Below are positions 41,643 through 50,397 of a stretch of 64,000 nt of DNA, piece after piece; the first letter of the stretch is position 1, and every line of letters starts with the position of its first letter. The position numbers and the translations under genes are program-made. The notes below the pieces were generated by a model, which saw only the letters and a list, made by a program, of their open reading frames with translations, had not been told where the DNA came from and ran no database searches. This stretch comes from Petrimonas sp. IBARAKI (lineage in GTDB: Bacteria; Bacteroidota; Bacteroidia; Bacteroidales; Dysgonomonadaceae). Where the stretch lies: the NCBI GenBank assembly GCA_002356435.2, contig AP018040.2, positions 3,410,001-3,474,000 of the forward strand. The letters run 5' to 3'.

Positions 41643-41670
41643 AAAAAGCTGTTCGGATGAGCAGCTTTTT
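41643..41670 (+). terminator. Intrinsic terminator after nhaA
   Basis: AAAAAGCTG and CAGCTTTTT form a 9-bp stem with a 10-base loop ending in five T, six bases after the nhaA stop. Confidence 0.85.
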
Positions 41671-41736
41671 GTTAAATATCTGGTGTAAATTGTAGTTGAA
41701 GTAAAGCATTCGGATCAGTTACCGATCGCGATGCTA

Positions 41737-41895
41737 TCACAGAGATACTGGCCTGCGGTTACGCAAGCTTGATTTCAATGTTCTGATCCTGCTGATTCGA
41801 TTAGTCTGATATACAGCAGATCCTTTGTTGATATTTTGTTCCAAATACTTGATTTGAGACAAAATGTCTTCTTTTGTAAGGTTTTTGATGTTCAT
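41737..41895 (-). CDS. 52-residue basic small protein, unrecognised
   Basis: Translating the minus strand from the ATG at 41895 gives 52 residues beginning MNIKNLTKEDILSQ and ending SSLRNRRPVSL, stop at 41737. It is rich in Lys, Arg, Ile and Ser, with a helix-like first half and an arginine-rich second half. Three things support it as a gene: an AAGAAAGGAT ribosome binding site just upstream (rare in this organism), a TAnnTTTG box at 42017-42024, and an otherwise gene-free 470-base gap. The basic C-terminus suggests nucleic-acid binding or membrane contact, but I recognise no family. Confidence 0.6.
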   Translation of the reverse strand: MNIKNLTKEDILSQIKYLEQNINKGSAVYQTNRISRIRTLKSSLRNRRPVSL

Positions 41896-42016
41896 AATTT
41901 TATCCTTTCTTTAAAAGTTATGATTTATCGGCAACCGTTTACAAGAAACTTTTTTCAGAATAATGTTGATAACCTAAAATTGATTTCTAATAACTCGCTT
42001 GCCATTAAAATCAGTA

Positions 42017-42024
42017 CAAAGATA
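42017..42024 (-). promoter_or_regulatory. Bacteroidota -7 box for the 52-residue gene
   Basis: The minus strand reads TATCTTTG, matching TAnnTTTG, about 120 bases upstream of the small ATG. It implies a leader of roughly 115 bases, long for this organism. Confidence 0.45.
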
Positions 42025-42028
42025 GAGA

Positions 42029-42052
42029 AAAATATGTTATAAAACATATTTT
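42029..42052 (-). terminator. Hairpin after the sulfatase gene
   Basis: AAAATATGTT and AACATATTTT pair as a 10-bp AT-rich stem with a four-base loop, about 55 bases past the sulfatase stop. On the minus strand it ends in a T run. It probably ends the large minus-strand cluster. Confidence 0.6.
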
Positions 42053-42106
42053 CTTGATAGATTTTTCACCGCCCATCATAGATAAAGACTATAGATACGT
42101 AAGAGT

Positions 42107-43627
42107 TTAAAGTTCCAGACCTGTACCTTTGGCCTTTTCCTCTTCCAAAATCTGCTTCATAAATTTCACCATCAACGGATTTTCTACGGCCACATTATCG
42201 TATTCTCCTCTGTCAATGGAGATATTGTACAATTGGTCTTCAGAATTATTTCCCAACTCGGTATTGGTATGTGCAGAATATACATTTCCCTTGTTCGGCT
42301 CTATATATTTCCAATCACGGGTCAGCAATGTCAAAGAACCGGCAGACCCAATAATATAATCCCTTCCTTTAGGGTCATTGCCCAACCAGGCGGGAAGGTG
42401 TTTCTGTGTATCGAATTGCCCGGCTTCGGCAATATCTATTCCCACAAGTTCGGCAAGGGTGCCCAGCATATCTATCTGGGATACCAACGCGTCGGAAACT
42501 CCCGGACGGACGTTTCCTGTCCAGTGAACAATAAAGGGCACGCGTGTCCCCGCTTCAAATGTGCTGTATTTTCCACCCCGGAAAGGACCCCACGGTTTAT
42601 GATTTTTAAGTTTTTCGACAGCTTCATCCTGATATCCGTCATCCACCACAGGACCATTATCGCTGGTGATGATAATAAGCGTATTATCGTAAACTCCGGC
42701 TTCTTTGAGAGCACGAACCACCTCACCCACCGACCAGTCGAATTGTAAAATAGCATCGCCCCGATATCCCATATCGGTCTTCCCGCGAAAACGCCCGTGC
42801 GGATAACGAGGCACGTGAATATCGTTAGTCCCAAAATAAAGAAAGAAAGGGTTATCCTTATTACGCTCAATAAATCGAATGGCATGTACCGTGATGCTGT
42901 CGGCTATGTTTTCATCCTCCCAAAGTGCCGACTTCCCGCCTTTCATAAACCCGATACGAGAAATTCCGTTTACTACTGCCATGTCGTGTCCGTGGCTCGG
43001 TTTCAGTTTCGTCAGCAATTCGGGATTGTCTTTTCCGGTGGGTTCGCCGGGGAAGTTTTTGGTGTAACTCACTTCTATCGGGTCTTTGGGGTCTAACCCC
43101 ACGGCTCGCTGGTTTTCCATGTACACGCACGGTACGCGGTCGCCCGTTGCCGCCATGATGTAGGAATAGTCAAATCCGATTTCTGCCGGCCCGGGAGATA
43201 CCCTTTCGTTCCAGTTTTGTTTCCCGGTTTCGGCGCCCATTCCCAAATGCCATTTGCCCACGGCACCGGTGGCGTATCCGGCTTCCTTCATCATCTTGGG
43301 TAACGTGTATCTGTCTGGTTTAATGATAAGTGCGGCATCTCCGGCTGCAATACCCGTTCCTTTCCGGCGCCACGGGTATTCTCCCGTAAACAGGCCGTAC
43401 CGGGACGGCGTGCTGGTGGCTGCGGCCGAATGGGCGTTTCTGAACCGCACGCCGTTGTTGGCGAGCGCGTCCACATAAGGGGTTTGCACGCGTGTGGCCC
43501 CGTAGCACGAAAGATCGCCGTAACCGATATCGTCGGCGTAAATGAGGACAATATTGGGTTTCTGCTGAGCATATAAAGCAGAAAAGGCCGTGGCTCCAAA
43601 AGCCAATATTCTAATTTTTTTATCCAT
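42107..43627 (-). CDS. Serine-type sulfatase (S1 family), exported
   Basis: A 506-residue sulfatase with a signal peptide (from ATG at 43627; a TTG lies 27 bases earlier). Metal-binding Asp32-Asp33 are in IYADDIGYGD, and the activation site STPSR is at 72-76, with Ser72 to be converted to formylglycine by an anaerobic maturase (not in this window). Later motifs are GKWHLGMG, FLYFGTNDIHVP and TSDNGPV. It removes sulfate esters from a glycan in the periplasm. It is the last gene of the minus-strand cluster; the exact substrate is unknown. Confidence 0.94.
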   Translation of the reverse strand: MDKKIRILAFGATAFSALYAQQKPNIVLIYADDIGYGDLSCYGATRVQTPYVDALANNGVRFRNAHSAAATSTPSRYGLFTGEYPWRRKGTGIAAGDAALIIKPDRYTLPKMMKEAGYATGAVGKWHLGMGAETGKQNWNERVSPGPAEIGFDYSYIMAATGDRVPCVYMENQRAVGLDPKDPIEVSYTKNFPGEPTGKDNPELLTKLKPSHGHDMAVVNGISRIGFMKGGKSALWEDENIADSITVHAIRFIERNKDNPFFLYFGTNDIHVPRYPHGRFRGKTDMGYRGDAILQFDWSVGEVVRALKEAGVYDNTLIIITSDNGPVVDDGYQDEAVEKLKNHKPWGPFRGGKYSTFEAGTRVPFIVHWTGNVRPGVSDALVSQIDMLGTLAELVGIDIAEAGQFDTQKHLPAWLGNDPKGRDYIIGSAGSLTLLTRDWKYIEPNKGNVYSAHTNTELGNNSEDQLYNISIDRGEYDNVAVENPLMVKFMKQILEEEKAKGTGLEL

Positions 43628-43775
43628 ACCGGAATTAAATTTATTATTGGTCAAGACTAAAAACGAATGAACTTGACATCTTGTTTTTCAGATAATCCTC
43701 AGTAAAGATACTCATGTTTTTCCTGTTTTCACTAAACAAATCGGTTAAAACGGATCTAGTCTGCGATAGCTTTTC

Positions 43776-45227
43776 CTAATTACCCTTCTTCAGCCTGCTA
43801 CCTGCAATTGCCAGCAACATGCCGACAGTAAAAATAACGAGTGTTCCCAGAACAATGGTTAAATAATTGTGAAAAACGGTTTGTTTGCTTAACGACATCC
43901 AAGCAATGAGCAATACGCCGCAAATCACTCCTACAAAAGCATATGACCCTTTTATCCCACGAGCTATATATCCCAGGAAGAATAACCCCAGCATGCCTCC
44001 GCTGAAAATTGCCGCCATGCTCCACCAAGCATCCAACGCGCTCTTCACAGACATCATGGCTAATCCCACACCTACTCCCAATGCTCCCAGGATGACTGAT
44101 GTGGCGTGCAGGATATTCATTTTCCTCTTTTCGTCGGCTTCACTGTGAGAAGTCACATTAAAAAAATCGGTTAATACAACCGTTGCAGAGCTATTTATGC
44201 TGGTAGAGACCGTACTCATTCCTGCAGCAAATATGGCAGCGATCAACAGGCCGGTAAATCCTGCCGGCAAGCCATTCACGATAAAATAGGGAAATACCTG
44301 GTCTCCGGTAACCGTTTCCGGAAGCAAACCGGGCTGGGTTTTATAATAAACGAACAACGCCGTGCCAATAAAAAAGAACAATAAACTGACGGGTACATAC
44401 AAAAGGCCGCCAAAAAGGGCCGAAAAGCGTGCGCTCTTCTCATTTCTGGCCGTCTTATACCGTTGCACATAATTCTGATCAATGCCGTAGTTCTGAAGAT
44501 TAATGAACAGCCCGTATATGAGTGTTACCCAAAACGTGGGCTCATTCAAAGTCAATCCCAAACTCCCCAGGGAGAATTTATCGTACTCCATTCCGATACG
44601 CAACAGTTCGTTACCTCCTCCAGGCATGGATACCATAAGGATTACCAGACAGGCCAATGCCCCGGCAATCAGAATCAATCCTTGTATGGCATCGGTATAA
44701 ACAATCGCCTTGATTCCTCCTAAAGCCGCATATAACACTACGCAGACTCCTGTCAGGATAATAATCAACGGGATGCTCCAGCCCAGCATGGCATTGAGCG
44801 GAAGCGCCAGTAGAAACAGGACAGAGCCGATACGGGCAATTTGTGTTAACAAGTAACAACTCGAAGCATACAATCGGGCCCATTTTCCAAAACGCTCTTC
44901 TAAAAAACTGTAAGCTGACGGGCTGTTGATACTCCGGTAGAAAGGGACAAAATACCTTGCAGCAAAAAAGATAGCAACCGGAATGGACAGACTGAATACA
45001 AATGAATTCCAGTTTCCTGTATATGCATTGCCGGGCAGTGCCAGAAAACTGATGCTACTTACGTACGTGGCAAAGATAGACATCCCAACCACAAATCCAG
45101 ACATCCCCTTTCCTGCGGTCATAAAATCACCAGCGGTTTTATTTTTCCGCAAAAATGAACTCCCGAACAGTACAGTTCCTAGGGTAAAAACAAGAAAAAT
45201 AACGATATCAATAACGGTTAACTGCAT
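43776..45227 (-). CDS. Sodium:solute symporter (SSS family)
   Basis: A 483-residue transporter with about 13 membrane helices. Conserved segments include FATYVSSISFLALPGNAY (sodium site), SAYSFLEERFG, YTDAIQGLILIAGA, NLQNYGIDQNYVQRY and AGMSTVSTSINSSATVVL. It brings a sugar or sugar acid across the inner membrane. It sits between the BNR protein and the sulfatase in the cluster, so it probably imports a released monosaccharide. Some relatives transport sialic acid. Confidence 0.9.
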   Translation of the reverse strand: MQLTVIDIVIFLVFTLGTVLFGSSFLRKNKTAGDFMTAGKGMSGFVVGMSIFATYVSSISFLALPGNAYTGNWNSFVFSLSIPVAIFFAARYFVPFYRSINSPSAYSFLEERFGKWARLYASSCYLLTQIARIGSVLFLLALPLNAMLGWSIPLIIILTGVCVVLYAALGGIKAIVYTDAIQGLILIAGALACLVILMVSMPGGGNELLRIGMEYDKFSLGSLGLTLNEPTFWVTLIYGLFINLQNYGIDQNYVQRYKTARNEKSARFSALFGGLLYVPVSLLFFFIGTALFVYYKTQPGLLPETVTGDQVFPYFIVNGLPAGFTGLLIAAIFAAGMSTVSTSINSSATVVLTDFFNVTSHSEADEKRKMNILHATSVILGALGVGVGLAMMSVKSALDAWWSMAAIFSGGMLGLFFLGYIARGIKGSYAFVGVICGVLLIAWMSLSKQTVFHNYLTIVLGTLVIFTVGMLLAIAGSRLKKGN

Positions 45228-45274
45228 AAAGTATAATTAATCTAAAGTGTTTTCTATTGCAAAACCTGTTGCCT

Positions 45275-46444
45275 TTACTTCCATTTTCCAGGATCGAAAA
45301 TGGTGGATGCGATGTACCGGTACGGGGTTGAATCTTCATCGTTCGCATTGTTCCAGTAGTAGATCAATACCAATTTCCCGTCTGGTCTTTGTACCATGCG
45401 CGGATAACCGGCATCGCGGTTGGCGCCGTCGCCGCTTCTGAGCACAACCTCATCGCTCCAGCTTTCTCCGTTATCCGAGCTGAAACGCACATTTACACGG
45501 GAACCGTATACGCTCCGATAAATATAGGCCAAGGCCAACCGTCCGTCTTGCAGTTTGACCAGTGCCGGCGGAGAGCCTCCGTTCCCCGTATCGTTTACAG
45601 GATTCTTTAATCTGGCCCACGACTTACCGTTATCGGAAGAACGGTAAGCGGTCAGTAAATCCTGCCTTTCGGCAGTTCTCGTACGAATGATAGTTATCAA
45701 TTCCGTATCCGATAACCGCAGCGATGAAGGCATAATATCGAATCCTCCCTGCTCATCGGTAATCCACGAGACAAACTCCCAGTTTATACCCCCATCGGTT
45801 GTTTTCGCAAAAGCAACACGCCCTTCTTTTTTGTTTGTTTTTGCCGTAGTAAGAAACACGCTGAGTTCCTGATCGCTTTCCACTATGTAATCGGTACGGT
45901 TTGCTATTCCTGCCGTACCTAAATCCGGAAAGGAATAGGGGCCCGACCACACACCCCCTTTGTTCATGGAATAATAAAAATGGGTGGGCCCGTTGTTATT
46001 GTTGTGGCGGACAAATGTAATGATAAAGCCGGGATCGGTAAAGTCTTCCACCGGTGTTTTTAAAGCTACCGGCGTTTCCGCCTTGTCTACAGCGATGCTG
46101 TGATCATTCCCCCAAGCCGTTTGCCCCTGTTCGTAAGCGTCCTCTATCGTCCAGGTTTCTCCTCCGTCGGTACTGCGGGCGTATTTATGGTGTGCTGATG
46201 ACTGGTTATACGTATGTAAGCCGTCGGCCGGTTTATAGTCTGCCTCGACAAATCCCACTAATATCTCATTGTCCCAGATCCATATACCGTTGTTCGCAGG
46301 CCAACCGCCATACTTGTTTTCCTGGTAGTAGACAATGCCGTGTTTGATGCCTGACGTTGGCTCCGTATTGTGTTTCTCACTTGGATAGCTGCTACAGGAT
46401 AGCGCCGTTACTAATAATAAAGTTACAATGGAAAATGATTTCAT
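45275..46444 (-). CDS. BNR-propeller lipoprotein, sialidase-like fold
   Basis: A 389-residue lipoprotein (lipobox ALSC, Cys17). Four Asp-box repeats are visible: STDGGETW, TTDGGINWE, SSDNGKSW and SSDNGESW, the pattern of a six- or seven-bladed propeller. However, the RIP motif and the clear arginine triad of true exo-sialidases are not seen near the N-terminus. That region instead holds GGWPANNGIWIWDNEILVGF. Such a start is seen in BNR proteins acting on rhamnose-glucuronate linkages (GH145/PL42-like, from memory). So the product should be read as a BNR-fold glycosidase or lyase, with sialidase only one option. It is followed by the symporter gene. Confidence 0.78.
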   Translation of the reverse strand: MKSFSIVTLLLVTALSCSSYPSEKHNTEPTSGIKHGIVYYQENKYGGWPANNGIWIWDNEILVGFVEADYKPADGLHTYNQSSAHHKYARSTDGGETWTIEDAYEQGQTAWGNDHSIAVDKAETPVALKTPVEDFTDPGFIITFVRHNNNNGPTHFYYSMNKGGVWSGPYSFPDLGTAGIANRTDYIVESDQELSVFLTTAKTNKKEGRVAFAKTTDGGINWEFVSWITDEQGGFDIMPSSLRLSDTELITIIRTRTAERQDLLTAYRSSDNGKSWARLKNPVNDTGNGGSPPALVKLQDGRLALAYIYRSVYGSRVNVRFSSDNGESWSDEVVLRSGDGANRDAGYPRMVQRPDGKLVLIYYWNNANDEDSTPYRYIASTIFDPGKWK

Positions 46445-46484
46445 ACCTTTTTATCGTTTAATGTTCGTGTATGTATATTCTTTT

Positions 46485-48806
46485 TTAATTCCGTTTTAAC
46501 AGCCAGATATCACAGATTTTAGAATGTTGCCGCCAGTTCAGGTGCGATTCTTCCGGTTCATCGAAAGTTACCGTGATGCTGCCGTCTCGCGTATAACGGG
46601 GGTCTATCAGAAACTCCTTGAATGTTTCCAATTCTTTGTTGTACAGGACAGGGGTTATCCTTTCCCCATCCACTCTGAGCAAAGCATCTCCGTATCCCGC
46701 AACACGAATCAGGTAACGCCCATCAGGATCCAGGTCCGTGTACTCCAACTCCGGATAGTTCTGAAACAACTGTGTTGACAGGCGTTTACGGGAAATACCG
46801 TTATCCCACCAGGCAAAATCGGTAGCATCATACACTGTTGTTAAAACATGTGGGCTTTTGGCAATGTTTGAAACATTGTCGTAGTAACTCCCTTTACCCG
46901 GATTTTCCCATTCACTTAGGACTTTTATACGTTCCAGCTTCTCTCCATCTGTGGGCATTTGTTTTATTTTTTGAAATTCATCCGCCAACCACCAGCGGTT
47001 ATTCAACGGATAGTCCAGAAAATCCAACGTACAACCCCTTTCCAGCCCGCTTGCCCTATATCGTTCGACGCTGGATTGCAGGGAAACAGACAAAAACAGG
47101 GAGTCGGCATAACCGTAAATCTTCTGCTTCAATCCAGGAGCAACATTGATTGTATCGGCTTCATTAACTTTATCCAGCGCTTGTTTCATAGCTTGCTCAA
47201 TCCCTATTGAGCCTGCGCAGGAGAGTATGTGGTTTGCTTCTTTCTCCAGGTTTTTCTCATAAAGGTTCCGCCTGCGTATGTAAGCATCGTAATTAGCCCG
47301 GTAGAGACACATTTGCCATCGCCAATTTCGGCTGAGATGCGGATATTCGTGTTCCAACCTGTTCCATTCGCTCAACGTCAGTTCAATTCCGGCATTCTCG
47401 TTAATGGGCCCGTCCCAGTTCTTCTCTAAACCTATAATCGCGTTCGTAGCAGATTCAGGATTATCCATTCCGAAAAAGAAACGTACGTATTGATTCATAA
47501 TTTCCGTGACGTCTTCATCCGGGTTCCACCCCTTCCGTGTCCAGATGAACTTATTTACGTCGTCGTTTATTCCGTCTGAATAGGTAATGAATCCGTCGGT
47601 ATGCGGGGCATATTCATTGTGTACCTTAGCGTAATAAAACGGCTGCGGATTAACGGGCTCACGCCCCAAAGTCAGCGCAAAAGCCTGATCCCAGTTAAGT
47701 GTGGGGTATTGACACCTGACGGTATGTGTCACATCGGGGTAATGGCGGTGCATGTATTTGTCCGGCAGGCGATAGCGGGTTATCGCCAGAGAAGGGCTTC
47801 CGGGGCCGCTAACAACCCCTTTCAGCCAATCGGGCGATTTTTCGGTCAGGTACTTGAAAAAATAATCGGTTTGTTCGTCGTTGAATCCCTGTAACGATAA
47901 CCAGATTCCGGCACCGGGATGGTATTTTTGCAAATCTTTCGAAACGGTTTCCAGGAAGGGCAGTAATTCCCGCGGGTGATTATCACCGGGGTCACCTCCC
48001 GGGATAAACACATGGTCCAGTTTAGGACAACTTTTGTAAAAATCGGCATGCTTTTGATGTTCTGTTTTAAAAACAGCATCGTTGGATAGTTTTTCAACTG
48101 GAATCCACACCCAGTAATCCATGCGATACTTTTCACACATTTGACTGATGAGGATATTCATCTCCTGAGGTGATGTTTTCATGTGAGGACTATCCGAAGT
48201 GTCGAAAGGAATATTTTCTATACTGTTTGCACCAAAGAGGGCTAATTCACGAATGTATCGGTCGTATTGCACGGGGCTCCACCCGTCGTATGAATTCGCT
48301 GTGTTCCGGTAACCCAGTTGATGACCGCGTACCGGATATGCTGGGGCAGAACAGATGGCATTACCGGAATTGAAAGTGATCGTCTGGGATTCGAAAAGCA
48401 TCGTTCGCAACAAATGGCCTGCAGCGAACAACAGGCCTCGCTCATCTTTTCCGATCAACCAGAGCGTTTTTCTCCCATTACCACTATCCAACGCCACGGT
48501 ATATGATTCATCTTCTACCGGAAGTTCAATACCCGCCGGAAAAGGTTCTCCGTAAAGTGATGCGTCAGCGGCCAGGGAAAGAGCAATGTTGGTACCTGTC
48601 CACTCCTTGCCCTGGGGTAAATGGATCCGGGCAAGCCTGTAGGTTTCCTCCCGAAGGATGTCGACAATAGTTTCCCTGAAAACAGGGGCTATGTTTTCAG
48701 AAACAATTACGGAGGCGTTAGAGAAGTCATAATTTTCACCAGACACAGGAGCCACAAACAGGCTATAAAAAATGAAAAGAGGAATCAGCATACTTTTTTT
48801 CGCCAT
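46485..48806 (-). CDS. Exported glycosidase-like protein, family unassigned
   Basis: A 773-residue exported protein starting MAKKSMLIPLFIF (a longer frame overlaps the next gene). The first about 150 residues look like the zincin-like N-terminal domain found before GH20, GH67 and GH115 catalytic barrels, with GLLFAAGHLLRTM. Then PVRGHQLGYRNTANSYDGW and LALFGANSIENIPF begin a probable TIM barrel, with HVFIPGGDPGDNHPRE and TYSDGINDDVNKFIW as candidate active-site strands. The C-terminal 250 residues are helical. I cannot assign a family; an alpha-glucuronidase- or hexosaminidase-like role is plausible. It follows the ceramidase-like gene after 31 bases. Confidence 0.7.
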   Translation of the reverse strand: MAKKSMLIPLFIFYSLFVAPVSGENYDFSNASVIVSENIAPVFRETIVDILREETYRLARIHLPQGKEWTGTNIALSLAADASLYGEPFPAGIELPVEDESYTVALDSGNGRKTLWLIGKDERGLLFAAGHLLRTMLFESQTITFNSGNAICSAPAYPVRGHQLGYRNTANSYDGWSPVQYDRYIRELALFGANSIENIPFDTSDSPHMKTSPQEMNILISQMCEKYRMDYWVWIPVEKLSNDAVFKTEHQKHADFYKSCPKLDHVFIPGGDPGDNHPRELLPFLETVSKDLQKYHPGAGIWLSLQGFNDEQTDYFFKYLTEKSPDWLKGVVSGPGSPSLAITRYRLPDKYMHRHYPDVTHTVRCQYPTLNWDQAFALTLGREPVNPQPFYYAKVHNEYAPHTDGFITYSDGINDDVNKFIWTRKGWNPDEDVTEIMNQYVRFFFGMDNPESATNAIIGLEKNWDGPINENAGIELTLSEWNRLEHEYPHLSRNWRWQMCLYRANYDAYIRRRNLYEKNLEKEANHILSCAGSIGIEQAMKQALDKVNEADTINVAPGLKQKIYGYADSLFLSVSLQSSVERYRASGLERGCTLDFLDYPLNNRWWLADEFQKIKQMPTDGEKLERIKVLSEWENPGKGSYYDNVSNIAKSPHVLTTVYDATDFAWWDNGISRKRLSTQLFQNYPELEYTDLDPDGRYLIRVAGYGDALLRVDGERITPVLYNKELETFKEFLIDPRYTRDGSITVTFDEPEESHLNWRQHSKICDIWLLKRN

Positions 48807-48837
48807 CGCATGAAAAGAGTTTATAGTGAAGAAAAAT

Positions 48838-50397
48838 TTAATACGGCTTACCGGATAACTCCTCCAACAGTTGACGCAGCTCATTGTACAAAAGCGGAGC
48901 TGTTTCCGGGCCAAGCGAGTTCTGTTCACCGTAATAGGGCTTGTCCCGGTATACATACGGCTTCTTCTCATCCCACTGGCTTTTGGGGATGATATAACCG
49001 ATCTCATCATTGGCCAGCCCAATGCCAAAACGGAACGTTCCCTGCATCATATAGCGCAGGGGAGGCGTTTCCAGCGGAACCACCGGAATATCCCGGCCGG
49101 ACAGAGCCACTACCCCTCCATTCAATATTTCGGGATAAAGTTCTCCAGGGAAGGTAATGAAACTGGCCGGGCCGATACTCCACACAGCCACTTCTGTACG
49201 TTTTTTCATCCATCCGGTCATATCTGCATCCATAATCCCAATTGCCGCAGCGAGCCGAAACAGACGATTCCTCAGAGGAAGGTCTAACGTTTTCGCACGT
49301 AGATTGATGCTGGCCTCCCTTATCTCTACGGCCTTTTCCTCCATCGTGCGGAGTATGATCAATCCAAGGGTGTCTCCTTGTGCACGGATCTTATCAAACG
49401 ACGGGTCTAAATACACTGTATCGCGGAACGGGTCAACCACTTCCATGGAGGCATGGGTAGTCATCAATCCGCCTACAGCACCGTTCACATAGAGAGCAAC
49501 GCCTCCGGCGCCCTTTCTGATGAGGCTGTCTCCATGATAGACCCCTTTCTCGACAGCTTTCCTCAGGTAGTGGGGAAAATCAGAAGAGATAAGCAGGTTC
49601 TTGCTCCACAATGTTTCGGGATGATTGGCCCATTGGATCAGTGTTCCCAACGTTTCTGAAGTCTCGGCATCAGTCACCTGCATCATCCGGAGGCCTTCGT
49701 CAAAGACATAAGGTTCACGGGTGTCTTTTATAGTTACCTTCCCTTCCGTGAGGTTTTGAGAGAAACGGAAACAGGCTGGACGCATCACTTCCACGGCGTC
49801 CACAACGGATTGAACCACCCGTTCTTTCACATACTCTTTCCACTCCTTGTTGACTCCGCTCCTGAAAGGTGATTCTCCCCAGAGACCCAGCAAATCGGGA
49901 GCTTCATGGGTATGGGTGGATGCGATCACCAGATAGGTGATACCTGCTTCTTCCGGCACCATCTTCCGGATATCGATTACCATCGGATGAAAAATGCCGA
50001 TCACATCCACTGCCACCAGTGCAAGCCGGGTAATGCCATCGTCCAGCACCATTGCCCTGGCCCACAAATCGTCGTGAACACCCTGTGCGGCGACTTTATT
50101 TCCAAAACCAGCAATCCAGTGTGTATCAAACTTCCCGTTTCCGTTCAGGTCTTCATACGTATCTCCTTTCTCGGGTTCATAACGTGCATTGTTATCCGTA
50201 TCGTTCCAAGGCTCCATATACTCCGGCGTAATGGAAACTGCGGCAAAGCCGGCGCGCATCACACCGGGTTTCCTGTTTTCTATTATCAGGTCGGTGCGAT
50301 ATCCCGGGTGGCGGTCACGCATATTGATGTAACCGTAGACACAGATCAGGGTTATTACAACCAGAAGTGAGATCCCGATAGTTTTTATTACTTTCAT
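48838..50397 (-). CDS. Neutral/alkaline non-lysosomal ceramidase-like protein
   Basis: A 519-residue protein with an N-terminal membrane anchor (about 7-25). The family N-terminus GFAAVSITPEYMEPW and the zinc-type site ASTHTHEAPDLLG are visible, the latter carrying His residues typical of the neutral ceramidase fold. An aspartate/asparagine-rich segment, DTDNNARYEPEKGDTYEDLNG and beyond, looks like a calcium-binding loop insert and is unlike the classical enzyme. In Bacteroidota many such proteins sit in glycan loci and may act on other amides or esters. It overlaps the deacetylase gene by 4 bases. Confidence 0.8.
   Translation of the reverse strand: MKVIKTIGISLLVVITLICVYGYINMRDRHPGYRTDLIIENRKPGVMRAGFAAVSITPEYMEPWNDTDNNARYEPEKGDTYEDLNGNGKFDTHWIAGFGNKVAAQGVHDDLWARAMVLDDGITRLALVAVDVIGIFHPMVIDIRKMVPEEAGITYLVIASTHTHEAPDLLGLWGESPFRSGVNKEWKEYVKERVVQSVVDAVEVMRPACFRFSQNLTEGKVTIKDTREPYVFDEGLRMMQVTDAETSETLGTLIQWANHPETLWSKNLLISSDFPHYLRKAVEKGVYHGDSLIRKGAGGVALYVNGAVGGLMTTHASMEVVDPFRDTVYLDPSFDKIRAQGDTLGLIILRTMEEKAVEIREASINLRAKTLDLPLRNRLFRLAAAIGIMDADMTGWMKKRTEVAVWSIGPASFITFPGELYPEILNGGVVALSGRDIPVVPLETPPLRYMMQGTFRFGIGLANDEIGYIIPKSQWDEKKPYVYRDKPYYGEQNSLGPETAPLLYNELRQLLEELSGKPY

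Noticed and set aside
41836-42042. 68-codon open frame on the plus strand
   Set aside because: It is antisense to the 52-residue gene, which has a promoter box and ribosome binding site; the plus-strand frame has neither.
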